This document shows, in pieces, positions 1 to 5,686 of a DNA stretch of 7,650 bases. Within the stretch, counting starts at the first letter, position 1. The number at the start of each line of letters is the position of its first letter. Origin of the DNA: an uncultured Bacillota bacterium (GTDB lineage Bacteria > Bacillota > Clostridia > Peptostreptococcales > Anaerovoracaceae). Made by a program: the position numbers and the translations under genes. The stretch is taken from the NCBI GenBank assembly GCA_946408315.1, contig CAMJRV010000107.1, forward strand, positions 1 through 7,650, in the 5' to 3' direction. Below the pieces are notes generated by a model that did not search any database, was not told the DNA's origin, and saw nothing but the letters and a program-made list of their open reading frames with translations.

Positions 1-60
1 AAATACGTAAATTCCGCCAGCGACGCTAAAGCGCCGGGCGAAATGTTGAGGAAAGGATGA
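1..60 (+). CDS. 3' end of an unidentified gene, upstream member of the sugar-acid operon (partial)
   Basis: Reading frame 1 is open from the window edge for 19 codons (ending ...SASDAKAPGEMLRKG) and stops with TGA at 58-60. The other two forward frames carry stops within the first 30 bases. The stop overlaps the ATG of the next gene as ATGA, the usual sign of translational coupling in an operon, which supports this being a real gene end. The tail is too short to name. By context an aldolase, dehydrogenase, isomerase or transporter of hexonate/hexuronate metabolism is plausible, a 2-keto-3-deoxy-6-phosphogalactonate aldolase being the missing step. The visible residues do not show it. Confidence 0.6.
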   Translation, partial: KYVNSASDAKAPGEMLRKG

Positions 61-1088
61 TTCATTTGGATAGGGTAGTCTGTTTTGGCGAAATTATGGG
101 AAGGTTAAATCCGGAAGGTTATCTGAAGATCATTCAGGCGAATAACCTTGAACTGTCTTTTGCCGGGGGAGAGGCTAATGTCGCCGTATCTCTTGCAAAT
201 TACGGGATCAAGTCTTCCTTTGTCAGCAAAATGCCGGGAAACGATCTGAGCAAGTCGGCGGCTCGGGCCTTAAAGTCATATGACGTTGATACGAAGGATA
301 TGGTATACGGGGGTGAAAGGCTGGGACTTTACTTCGTGGAGAAAGGCGCCTCCCAGAGGCCTTCCAAGGTGATTTACGACAGAAAATATTCCTCGATCTC
401 CATGGCTAAGAGAGAGGATTTTGATTGGAAAACCATCCTTGAGAGAGCCACGTGGTTTCATTTTACGGGAATCACGCCTGCCCTTTCTGAAGAGCTGCCT
501 CTTATCTGTCTGGACGCCTGCCGTTATGCTTCAGAACATGGAATTACAATCAGCTGCGATCTGAACTATCGTCAGAACCTCTGGTCCGGAGAAAAGGCCG
601 GTCAGGTTATGAGTGAACTGATGAAGTATGTCGACGTCTGCATTGCCAACGAGGAGGATGCGGAAAAGGTGTTCGGAATCAAAGCGCCGGACACTGACGT
701 AGCCCAGGGAAAGCTCAATCATGAAGGCTATGAGTATGTCGCAAAGACCATAAAAGATAGATTTAACTGCAGCAAGGTGGCAATCACCCTGAGAGGAAGT
801 ATTTCGGCAAGCGACAACAGCTGGGCCGGAATGCTGTATGTCGACGGTAAAAGCTATTTCTCAAAGAGTTACCTGATTCATATAGTAGACCGTGTCGGCG
901 GGGGAGATTCCTTCGGAGGAGCCTTGATCTACGCTTTGATCAAGGGTTATGAAAACCAGAAGGCGATAGAGTTTGCCGCCGCCGCATCGTGTCTGAAGCA
1001 TACGGTGGAATTTGACTTCAATCAGATGACCGTAGAGGATGTAAACAAGCTTATGGACGGAGACGGCTCGGGAAGAGTGCAGAGATAA
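57..1088 (+). CDS. kdgK: PfkB-family 2-keto-3-deoxygluconate/galactonate kinase
   Basis: Cytoplasmic sugar kinase of the ribokinase/PfkB fold, 343 aa, a normal length for the family. It should transfer phosphate from ATP to O6 of a 2-keto-3-deoxy-hexonate, giving the substrate of KDPG or KDPGal aldolase. Seen: the N-terminal strand VVCFGEIMGRLNP (7-19); the substrate-side glycine motif GGEANVAVSLA (37-47); a substrate-lid segment ending in KVIYDR (104-109); SCDLNYRQNLW (167-177); and the C-terminal signature DRVGGGDSFGG (278-288) with the expected catalytic base Asp284 and the GGGD anion hole. DRVGGGDSF is the form typical of KdgK rather than of fructokinase or ribokinase. The start at 57 is preceded by GAGG at 48-51 with 5 nt spacing and overlaps the preceding stop. 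A TTG at 66 in the same frame also has reasonable spacing from AGG at 54-56 and cannot be excluded. The gene sits 21 nt before dgoD, so keto-deoxy-galactonate is the likely physiological substrate. That is inference, since sequence does not separate gluconate from galactonate specificity. Confidence 0.85.
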   Translation: MIHLDRVVCFGEIMGRLNPEGYLKIIQANNLELSFAGGEANVAVSLANYGIKSSFVSKMPGNDLSKSAARALKSYDVDTKDMVYGGERLGLYFVEKGASQRPSKVIYDRKYSSISMAKREDFDWKTILERATWFHFTGITPALSEELPLICLDACRYASEHGITISCDLNYRQNLWSGEKAGQVMSELMKYVDVCIANEEDAEKVFGIKAPDTDVAQGKLNHEGYEYVAKTIKDRFNCSKVAITLRGSISASDNSWAGMLYVDGKSYFSKSYLIHIVDRVGGGDSFGGALIYALIKGYENQKAIEFAAAASCLKHTVEFDFNQMTVEDVNKLMDGDGSGRVQR

Positions 1089-1109
1089 GGACTCGGAAGG
1101 AGTAACGAA

Positions 1110-2258
1110 ATGAAAATTACCAATATGGAATTATATACGGTCCCGCCCCGGTGGTTATTCCTGAAAGTCGAAACAGATGAAGGTATAACAGGCTGGGGCG
1201 AGCCGGTGATCGAAGGCCGTGCCGCTACGGTGAAAGCCGCGGTAGAGGAGCTGAAGGAATACTTAATCGGCAAGAATCCCTTGTATATCGAAGACCACTG
1301 GCAGGTTATGTACCGTGCCGGATTTTACCGGGGAGGCCCGATTCTGATGAGCGCGATTGCCGGGATAGACCAGGCGCTCTGGGATATCAAAGGCAAATAC
1401 TACAATGCTCCGGTTTATGAGCTGTTGGGCGGCCCATGCAGGGATAAGCTGAAAGTTTACTGCTGGATCGGCGGGGACCGGCCCGACGATATACAGTCCT
1501 CCGCGAAAAAGAAATTTGAAGAGGGCTACCGCGCCGTAAAAATGAACGGGACGGAAGAGATGCACTATATCGACAGCTTCCAGAAGGTCGAAGCGGTTGT
1601 AAACCGCGTGGCCGCAATTAGGGAGGCTCTTGGATACGAAATGGATATCGCGGTGGATTTCCACGGCAGGGTGCACAAGACGATGGCGAAAGTGCTGGCA
1701 AAGGAGCTGGAGCCCCTGCGCCCCATGTTTATCGAGGAACCTGTTTTGCCTCAGAACAACGAGGCCCTCAGGGAAATCGCCAATCATACCTCTACTCCCA
1801 TCGCCGTCGGAGAAAGGATGTTCAGCAGATGGGATTTTAAAAATGCTTTAACTGACGGCTATATCGACATCATTCAGCCCGATCTGTCTCATGCGGGAGG
1901 AATCAGCGAGTGCAAAAAGATCATCGCTATGGCGGAGGCATTCGATGTATCCGCTGCTCCCCACTGCCCGCTGGGGCCCATTGCGCTGGCCGCCTGCGTC
2001 CAGATCGACGTCTGTACGCCGAATGTTTTCATACAGGAGCAGAGTCTGGGCATTCACTATAACCAAGGCAGCGATTTGCTGGATTATTTGGCGGATACGA
2101 AGGTATTCGAATATGACAACGGATTTATAGAGATCCCGAAGGGACCGGGCCTGGGCATTCAAGTGAATGAAGAAAAGGTGAAAGAGATGGCTGCAATCGG
2201 TCATAACTGGAAGAATCCCGTCTGGAGAAACTACGACGGGACCGTCGCCGAATGGTAA
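1110..2258 (+). CDS. dgoD: D-galactonate dehydratase (enolase superfamily, mandelate racemase subgroup)
   Basis: Cytoplasmic Mg-dependent enzyme that removes water from D-galactonate to give 2-keto-3-deoxy-D-galactonate, the first step of the DeLey-Doudoroff pathway. The 382-aa length equals that of E. coli DgoD as I recall it. Long blocks match that enzyme ([46 protein letters not shown], and the ending VAEW). The N-terminal capping domain covers about 1-120, followed by the barrel. Metal ligands Asp183, Glu209 and Glu235, the acid/base residues His185 and His285, and Glu310 all fall at the E. coli positions. The mandelate racemase signature [13 protein letters not shown] is at 84-96. The start at 1110 follows AAGGAG at 1097-1102 with 7 nt spacing. 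It is the last gene of its operon, followed by a terminator at 2352-2395. Arginine codons are mixed (2 of 15 are AGA), unlike the ribosomal genes downstream. Other acid-sugar dehydratases of the superfamily are possible but fit less well. Confidence 0.93.
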   Translation: MKITNMELYTVPPRWLFLKVETDEGITGWGEPVIEGRAATVKAAVEELKEYLIGKNPLYIEDHWQVMYRAGFYRGGPILMSAIAGIDQALWDIKGKYYNAPVYELLGGPCRDKLKVYCWIGGDRPDDIQSSAKKKFEEGYRAVKMNGTEEMHYIDSFQKVEAVVNRVAAIREALGYEMDIAVDFHGRVHKTMAKVLAKELEPLRPMFIEEPVLPQNNEALREIANHTSTPIAVGERMFSRWDFKNALTDGYIDIIQPDLSHAGGISECKKIIAMAEAFDVSAAPHCPLGPIALAACVQIDVCTPNVFIQEQSLGIHYNQGSDLLDYLADTKVFEYDNGFIEIPKGPGLGIQVNEEKVKEMAAIGHNWKNPVWRNYDGTVAEW

Positions 2259-2351
2259 ATAGAGCTGCTGATTCGGTTCTGGCTGCGTGTAGCCCTAAAT
2301 ATGTTCTCCTCAATATTATATACATCATGATAAGCCGTTATATGGCGGATC
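2259..2351 (+). other. 3' untranslated stretch of the sugar-acid operon
   Basis: About 90 nt lie between the dgoD stop and its terminator. I see no gene and no ribosome binding site. The only local structure is a weak 4-bp stem, GGCT 2281-2284 with AGCC 2291-2294. Confidence 0.5.
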
Positions 2352-2395
2352 AAAAAAAGAGCTGGCTTCGATATTCATTGAGGCAGCTTTTTTTT
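2352..2395 (+). terminator. rho-independent terminator after dgoD
   Basis: AGCTG at 2360-2364 pairs with CAGCT at 2384-2388. One G/G mismatch follows, then CTT at 2366-2368 pairs with GAG at 2380-2382, around a loop of about 11 nt. The stem is followed by eight T at 2388-2395. The A7 run at 2352-2358 can extend the stem by pairing with the T-run, so the reverse strand also has a terminator shape, though no convergent gene is visible. It separates the sugar-acid operon from the S10 promoter. Confidence 0.85.
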
Positions 2396-2543
2396 AAAAT
2401 TCACGTTAGAGTTTTATCGAAAAACCCTGAAAATCAGCTGATTTTGGAGACTTTTGCCCCAGGCGAGAAGCAAAAAACTGAACACCCCGCTGCGTGTATG
2501 GATGGCGACCTGGAAAAACGTTGAAATTGTCAGATAATTCGAT
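2396..2543. other. Intergenic DNA without a recognisable gene
   Basis: No reading frame here has a ribosome binding site or a recognisable product. The stretch holds a perfect 16-bp palindrome at 2430-2445 (listed separately) and a loose inverted pair CCAGG (near 2459) / CCTGG (near 2509). A 10-mer GCTGCGTGTA at 2489-2498 also occurs at 2283-2292, probably by chance. Confidence 0.5.
2430..2445. repeat. Perfect 16-bp palindrome AAAATCAGCTGATTTT
   Basis: The sequence equals its own reverse complement over 16 bp, and the symmetry breaks on both sides (G2429 and G2446). It lies 35 bp after the dgoD terminator and about 140 bp before the S10 promoter -35 box, so it is probably outside both transcripts. 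Symmetry of this size fits a dimeric DNA-binding protein site, but no regulator gene is in view and it is not placed like a classical operator. Confidence 0.4.
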
Positions 2544-2614
2544 GAAAAAATCTTCGTTTTTTACAAATTTTTTTTATAAAATCTCTTGCAATCTCCAGCA
2601 ATCTATAATATACT
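2544..2614 (+). promoter_or_regulatory. S10 operon promoter (sigma-A type) with A/T-rich upstream element
   Basis: TTGCAA at 2586-2591 and TATACT at 2609-2614 are separated by exactly 17 nt, a good vegetative pair. Transcription would begin near 2620-2622. An overlapping TATAAT at 2604-2609 is a better -10 hexamer by itself but has only 12 nt to TTGCAA and no -35 match at a workable distance. The 40 bases just upstream of the -35 (2544-2583) carry A- and T-runs, including T8 at 2568-2575, as in UP elements of strong ribosomal promoters. It follows the terminator and precedes rpsJ, so it should drive the whole ribosomal cluster. Confidence 0.7.
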
Positions 2615-2674
2615 CTAAAAGCTTGCTAAAAAAGGCGATGAAGCAGGAAGTTGCTGAGCTATCAGGTAATTTCT

Positions 2675-2724
2675 GCAGAGAATTGTCCGTTCCAGAAACG
2701 GGCGAAGGGATTCTCGTGCTTTTT
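2675..2724 (+). terminator. Terminator-like hairpin inside the S10 leader (possible attenuator)
   Basis: The composite stem is GC/GC, GAGAAT/ATTCTC, then an 8-bp upper stem TGTCCGTT/AACGGGCG (two G.T pairs) with a CCAGA loop. It is followed directly by T5 at 2720-2724, then GCTTTG. The T-run is short and a 5-nt AAGGG bulge interrupts the stem, so a pause or partial-attenuation site is as likely as a full terminator. It lies about 140 nt before rpsJ. Confidence 0.4.
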
Positions 2725-2748
2725 GCTTTGTGTAAAAAAATATGAAAC

Positions 2749-2762
2749 ACACGGCGCCGTGT
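2749..2762. repeat. Perfect 14-bp palindrome ACACGGCGCCGTGT in the leader
   Basis: It is self-complementary over 14 bp. As RNA it would form a 5-bp stem with a GCGC loop, or could mediate leader-leader kissing through the self-complementary loop. GTGT at 2730-2733 could compete for its first ACAC. It is enclosed by the long-range pairing between 2706-2722 and 2792-2813. Confidence 0.5.
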
Positions 2763-2861
2763 ACCATAGGGCTGAAAGGCCGAAACGGTTGAAAGCACAG
2801 GAATAGAACCCCTCGTACAGGCATAGCGAAAACGTACGAAAATCAAGGAGGAAAGAAAGCA

Positions 2862-3173
2862 ATGAGCGAACAACAAAAAATCAGAATCAAGCTGAAGGCT
2901 TATGACCACAAAACTTTGGATCAATCCGCAGCTAAGATCGTCGACACAGCAAAGAAGACGGGCGCTGATGTTTCCGGCCCGATTCCGCTTCCGACGGAAA
3001 AACAGGTTATCACTATCTTGAGAGCCGTTCACAAGTACAAGGACAGCAGAGAGCAGTTCGAACAGAGAACGCACAAGAGACTCATCGATATCACCAACAC
3101 GACGCCGAAGACCGTCGACGCGCTGATGAAGCTCGATTTACCGGCAGGCGTAGATATCGAAATCAAACTGTAA
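2862..3173 (+). CDS. rpsJ: 30S ribosomal protein S10 (NusE)
   Basis: Protein of the 30S head near the A-site side, which also serves as the NusE transcription elongation/antitermination factor. The 103-aa length is normal. The family core is intact: [17 protein letters not shown] near the N-terminus, [11 protein letters not shown] at 37-47, the extended-loop region [20 protein letters not shown] (54-73) and the end [12 protein letters not shown]. The start at 2862 follows AAGGAGG at 2845-2851 with 10 nt spacing. All five arginines are AGA. It is the first gene of the S10 operon and is preceded by the long structured leader. A 64-nt gap with two hairpins follows it, the longest gap in the cluster here. 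Confidence 0.98.
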   Translation: MSEQQKIRIKLKAYDHKTLDQSAAKIVDTAKKTGADVSGPIPLPTEKQVITILRAVHKYKDSREQFEQRTHKRLIDITNTTPKTVDALMKLDLPAGVDIEIKL

Positions 3174-3211
3174 GGGAACTCCCCTTAGTATGATCGCTCA
3201 GAAGGGCGATC
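3171..3211 (+). promoter_or_regulatory. Two tandem hairpins between rpsJ and rplC
   Basis: The first hairpin is TAAGGG 3171-3176 paired perfectly with CCCTTA 3182-3187 around AACTC, and it contains the rpsJ stop codon. The second is GATCGCTC 3192-3199 paired with GGGCGATC 3204-3211 (one T.G) around an AGAA loop. Neither is followed by a T-run, so they are not typical terminators. They end about 15 nt before the rplC Shine-Dalgarno. Possible roles are protecting the upstream message, marking a processing site, or setting the S10/L3 ratio. All other junctions of the cluster here are shorter, with no comparably strong structure. Confidence 0.5.
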
Positions 3212-3225
3212 CGCTGTAAGAATTC

Positions 3226-3231
3226 AGGAGG
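3226..3231 (+). promoter_or_regulatory. rplC ribosome binding site that decides the start
   Basis: AGGAGG at 3226-3231 directly abuts an in-frame ATG at 3232, leaving zero spacing, while the ATG at 3238 has the proper 6-nt spacing. L3 proteins usually begin M-K-x-I-L-G-K-K, matching the 3238 start. Confidence 0.85.
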
Positions 3232-3237
3232 ATGAAT

Positions 3238-3873
3238 ATGAAGACAATTTTAGGAAAAAAGATCGGAATGACTCAGATTTTTTCCGACGCTGGAGAGGCG
3301 ATTCCGGTTACTGTGATTGAAGCAGGTCCAGCAGTCGTTACTCAGATCAAGACCGTTGAAACAGACGGCTACAATGCAGTTCAGATCGGCTATGGCGATG
3401 TGAAAGAGCAGAGGATGAACAAACCCGAAAAAGGCCATTTTGCAAAATGGCAGGCTCCGCTGAAGAAGCACCTCACCGAGATCAGACTGGAAGAAGGCGA
3501 AACCTACGAACCGAATCAGGTGATCACCGTTGCTGACTTCGAAGTTGGCAAGAAGCTCGACGTGACCGGCGTTTCCAAAGGAAAAGGAACCCAGGGTAAC
3601 ATCAAGAGACACGGACATCACAGAGGCCCCATGACTCACGGTTCCAAGCACAAGAGACTTGCAGGCGCGCTCGCCGCAGGTACGTATCCTTCCAGAGTAT
3701 TCAAGGGCAACAAGGGTCCTGGAAGAATGGGCCGCGAGACGATCACCGTTCAGAACGTCGTTCTCGTAAAAGTGATGGAAGACAGAAACCTGATGCTCGT
3801 TAAAGGCGCGGTACCCGGTGCAAAGGGCGGCCTGCTCCGCATTCAATACGCAGTTAAAGGTCAGGACAAATAG
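3238..3873 (+). CDS. rplC: 50S ribosomal protein L3
   Basis: Primary 23S rRNA binder that helps organise the peptidyl-transferase centre through its long central extension. 211 aa from the start at 3238, a typical length. The N-terminus KTILGKKIGMTQIFSDAG is the family hallmark. The central loop VTGVSKGKGTQGNIKRHGHHRGPMTHGSKHKR and GSTGAG-like AGALAAGTYPSRVFKG follow, and then the MGRETITVQN segment. The start two codons upstream (3232) has no spacing from the Shine-Dalgarno and would add an atypical M-N. Second gene of the S10 operon; 28 nt separate it from rplD. Confidence 0.97.
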   Translation: MKTILGKKIGMTQIFSDAGEAIPVTVIEAGPAVVTQIKTVETDGYNAVQIGYGDVKEQRMNKPEKGHFAKWQAPLKKHLTEIRLEEGETYEPNQVITVADFEVGKKLDVTGVSKGKGTQGNIKRHGHHRGPMTHGSKHKRLAGALAAGTYPSRVFKGNKGPGRMGRETITVQNVVLVKVMEDRNLMLVKGAVPGAKGGLLRIQYAVKGQDK

Positions 3874-3901
3874 ATAAAGACTTCAGAAAGGAGGAAGTAA
3901 A

Positions 3902-4525
3902 ATGGCAAAAGTAACTATGCTGAATATGTCCGGAGCAGAAACCGGCAGCATCGAATTAAAAGACGATATCTTCGGAATCGAAGTAAATCAATACGCTGTA
4001 CATGAAGTGATCAAGAACTATCTTGCGAATCAGAGACAGGGTACTCAGTCAGCCAAGACCAGAGCTGAAGTCAGAGGCGGCGGCAAAAAGCCTTTCAGAC
4101 AGAAGGGAACCGGACGTCACAGACAGGGTAGCTCAACAGACCCATCTCAGGTAGGCGGCGGTGTTGTATTCGCACCGAAGCCAAGAGATTACAGATATAC
4201 AATTCCTAAGAAATTAAGAAGGCTCGCTATGAAGTCGGCCTTGTCCTCAAAGGTGGAGGAAAAGGAAATTATCGTACTGGATTCCCTTTCCTTTGCGGCT
4301 CCTAAGACAAAGGAAATGATCAAGGTACTGGAAAACGTAAAGGCGGCAAAGAAAGCCCTTATCGTTATGGCCGACAAGGACGAGAACGTGATCAAGTCCG
4401 CAGCCAATATCCCGGGCGTCAAAACGACCTTAGTCACCACGATGAACGTATATGAGATCATAAATTATACAAGCTTCATCGTTACGAAAGACGCGATCAA
4501 CAAAATTGAGGAGGTGTATTCGTAA
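3902..4525 (+). CDS. rplD: 50S ribosomal protein L4
   Basis: Early-assembly 23S rRNA protein whose extended loop lines the exit tunnel at its constriction beside L22. In E. coli it also represses its own operon. 207 aa, as in other Firmicutes. It is recognised by [20 protein letters not shown] (53-72), [13 protein letters not shown] (85-97), [15 protein letters not shown] (103-117) and a C-terminal Rossmann-like part with NIPGV. In the tunnel loop the usual Trp of KPWRQKGTGRAR is Phe65 and the usual Ala is His73, followed by [10 protein letters not shown] where RSPQW is common. The start follows AAAGGAGG at 3887-3894 with 7 nt spacing. Its last A (4525) is the first base of rplW, a TAATG stop-start overlap. 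Confidence 0.97.
   Translation: MAKVTMLNMSGAETGSIELKDDIFGIEVNQYAVHEVIKNYLANQRQGTQSAKTRAEVRGGGKKPFRQKGTGRHRQGSSTDPSQVGGGVVFAPKPRDYRYTIPKKLRRLAMKSALSSKVEEKEIIVLDSLSFAAPKTKEMIKVLENVKAAKKALIVMADKDENVIKSAANIPGVKTTLVTTMNVYEIINYTSFIVTKDAINKIEEVYS
4509..4516 (+). promoter_or_regulatory. rplW ribosome binding site inside the end of rplD
   Basis: AGGAGGTG is an 8-base match to the anti-Shine-Dalgarno consensus, 8 nt before the rplW ATG. It lies wholly within the last codons of rplD. With the 1-nt stop-start overlap it indicates coupled translation of L4 and L23. Confidence 0.85.
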
Positions 4526-4815
4526 TGACAACCGCTTACGATATCATCATAAAGCCGGTCATCTCCGAAAGATCCATGGACGACGCGGCAAACAAGAAAT
4601 ATACGTTCAAAGTTGCTACGAGCGCGAACAAGACCCAGGTCAAGCAGGCACTGGAAGAAATCTTCGGCGTAGAAGTTGAAAAAGTAAACATCATGAACGT
4701 TCAAGGTAAATTAAAGAGAATGGGCAAGAACGTCGGAAGAAGAGCGGCATCTAAGAAAGCCATCGTAACCCTTACCGAAAAAAGTAAGGAAATCGAATTC
4801 TTCCAAGGTCTGTAA
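4525..4815 (+). CDS. rplW: 50S ribosomal protein L23
   Basis: 23S rRNA domain III protein at the rim of the exit tunnel, docking site for trigger factor and signal recognition particle. 96 aa, a normal length. It begins with the family motif [13 protein letters not shown] (5-17), then [22 protein letters not shown] and VEKVNIMN, with the basic loop [20 protein letters not shown], and ends EIEFFQGL. It shares one base with rplD. Its TAA stop is part of the Shine-Dalgarno of rplB (TAAGGAGG). Confidence 0.97.
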   Translation: MTTAYDIIIKPVISERSMDDAANKKYTFKVATSANKTQVKQALEEIFGVEVEKVNIMNVQGKLKRMGKNVGRRAASKKAIVTLTEKSKEIEFFQGL

Positions 4816-4830
4816 GGAGGGACGAAAGAT

Positions 4831-5664
4831 ATGGGAATCAGAAAATATAATCCGACCACTCCTGGATTAAGAGGGATGACGGTTTCAACTTTTGAAGAAA
4901 TTACGACAAGCACCACGGAAAAGTCGCTTACGGTTACTCTGAAGAATAACGCGGGAAGAAACGTCCGCGGTAAGATCACCGTAAGACACAGAGGCGGCGG
5001 TACGAGAGCAAAATACAGAATCATCGATTTCAAAAGAAACAAAGACGGTATTCCAGGAAAAGTCACAACGATCGAATATGATCCGAACAGAAGCGCAAAC
5101 ATCGCACTGATCGTTTACGCAGACGGAGAAAAGAGATACATCATCGCGCCGCACAAGCTGACGGTCGGAGATGTGGTCGTATCCGGACCGGATGCGGATA
5201 TCAAGGTAGGAAACGCTCTTCCGATGAAGAACATTCCGACGGGTACCGTGATCCACAACATTGAGATGAAAGTGGGCAAAGGCGGGCAGATGGTCCGTTC
5301 CGCAGGAAACGGTGCTCAGCTCATGGCAAAAGAAGGGGACTACGCTTCCGTAAGACTTCCTTCCGGCGAAGTGAGAAAGATCAGAATTGAATGCAGAGCC
5401 ACCATCGGTGAAGTCGGAAATATCGATCATGAAAACATCAAGATCGGTAAGGCCGGAAGAAAGAGACACATGGGCATCAGACCGACCGTCAGAGGCTCCG
5501 TCATGAACCCGAACGACCATCCGCACGGCGGAGGCGAAGGCAAAACCGGAATCGGAAGAGTCAGCCCGGTTACTCCTTGGGGTAAGCCTGCTCTTGGATA
5601 TAAGACAAGAAAGAAAAACAAGCCGTCAAATCAATATATTGTAAAAAGACGTAACGAAAAATAG
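4831..5664 (+). CDS. rplB: 50S ribosomal protein L2
   Basis: Large 23S rRNA protein needed for subunit association and for the peptidyl-transferase centre. 277 aa, a usual length. Markers are the start [34 protein letters not shown] (43-63, the rRNA-binding region), [27 protein letters not shown], and the signature [13 protein letters not shown] (226-238). That signature includes the invariant histidine (His230, equivalent to the functionally important His229 of E. coli as I recall it). The C-terminus is the basic [24 protein letters not shown] at 4814-4820, overlapping the rplW stop, is 10 nt from the ATG. Confidence 0.98.
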   Translation: MGIRKYNPTTPGLRGMTVSTFEEITTSTTEKSLTVTLKNNAGRNVRGKITVRHRGGGTRAKYRIIDFKRNKDGIPGKVTTIEYDPNRSANIALIVYADGEKRYIIAPHKLTVGDVVVSGPDADIKVGNALPMKNIPTGTVIHNIEMKVGKGGQMVRSAGNGAQLMAKEGDYASVRLPSGEVRKIRIECRATIGEVGNIDHENIKIGKAGRKRHMGIRPTVRGSVMNPNDHPHGGGEGKTGIGRVSPVTPWGKPALGYKTRKKNKPSNQYIVKRRNEK

Positions 5665-5686
5665 TTGAAGGGAGGAAGCAAAAAAA

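Larger units (their letters stand above)
2620..2861 (+). promoter_or_regulatory. Long structured 5' leader of the S10 operon (candidate regulatory RNA)
   Basis: About 240 nt of untranslated leader separate the promoter from rpsJ. Hairpins readable by eye are: H1 2643-2676, about 14 pairs with two single-base bulges and a GCTA loop; H2 2675/2678-2719, with GAGAAT 2678-2683 pairing ATTCTC 2710-2715 and TGTCCGTT 2684-2691 pairing AACGGGCG 2697-2704, an AAGGG bulge, then T5 at 2720-2724; a palindrome at 2749-2762; and H4 2813-2839, TCGTAC pairing GTACGA, just before the ribosome site. A long-range pairing, 2716-2722 with 2792-2798 plus 2706-2714 with 2805-2813 (one mismatch), competes with H2. 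In E. coli, protein L4 represses its operon through the S10 leader. Whether this leader has a similar role is inference. I do not recognise T-box or other named riboswitch motifs. Confidence 0.6.

Noticed and set aside
1263..1787. 174-codon minus-strand open frame within dgoD
   Set aside because: It lies wholly opposite a gene with every catalytic residue intact, and shows no family motif. It is an antisense shadow.
2283..2498. 10-mer GCTGCGTGTA present twice, as possible attachment or insertion repeats
   Set aside because: Ten bases only, with no flanking duplication or inverted ends. It is likely chance.
2252..2524. 90-codon plus-strand open frame after dgoD
   Set aside because: It starts inside the dgoD end without a ribosome site and runs through the terminator hairpin.
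2540..2562. Hairpin CGATGA/TCTTCG followed by six T, as a second terminator
   Set aside because: The stem has only five pairs with a mismatch and an A5 loop. The A/T runs are better explained as part of the promoter upstream element.
2638..2745. 35-codon frame in the S10 leader (MKQEVAELSG...), a possible leader peptide
   Set aside because: Only a weak AAGG stands too close to its ATG, no regulatory codon run is present, and it coincides with the hairpins H1 and H2, which explain the sequence better.
2620..2861. T-box or metabolite riboswitch in the leader
   Set aside because: No T-box AGGGTGG-type motif and no conserved core of a riboswitch class that I can recognise. A protein-binding leader fits the downstream genes better.
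3021..3045. S10 loop [10 protein letters not shown] differing from the E. coli SPHVNKDAR region linked to tetracycline-class resistance
   Set aside because: As I recall, this form is common in clostridial S10 proteins, so it is a lineage feature rather than a resistance change.
2574..3074. 166-codon open frame on the minus strand covering the S10 leader and rpsJ
   Set aside because: It is antisense to rpsJ and the structured leader, has no recognisable domain or ribosome site, and its composition mirrors the opposite strand.
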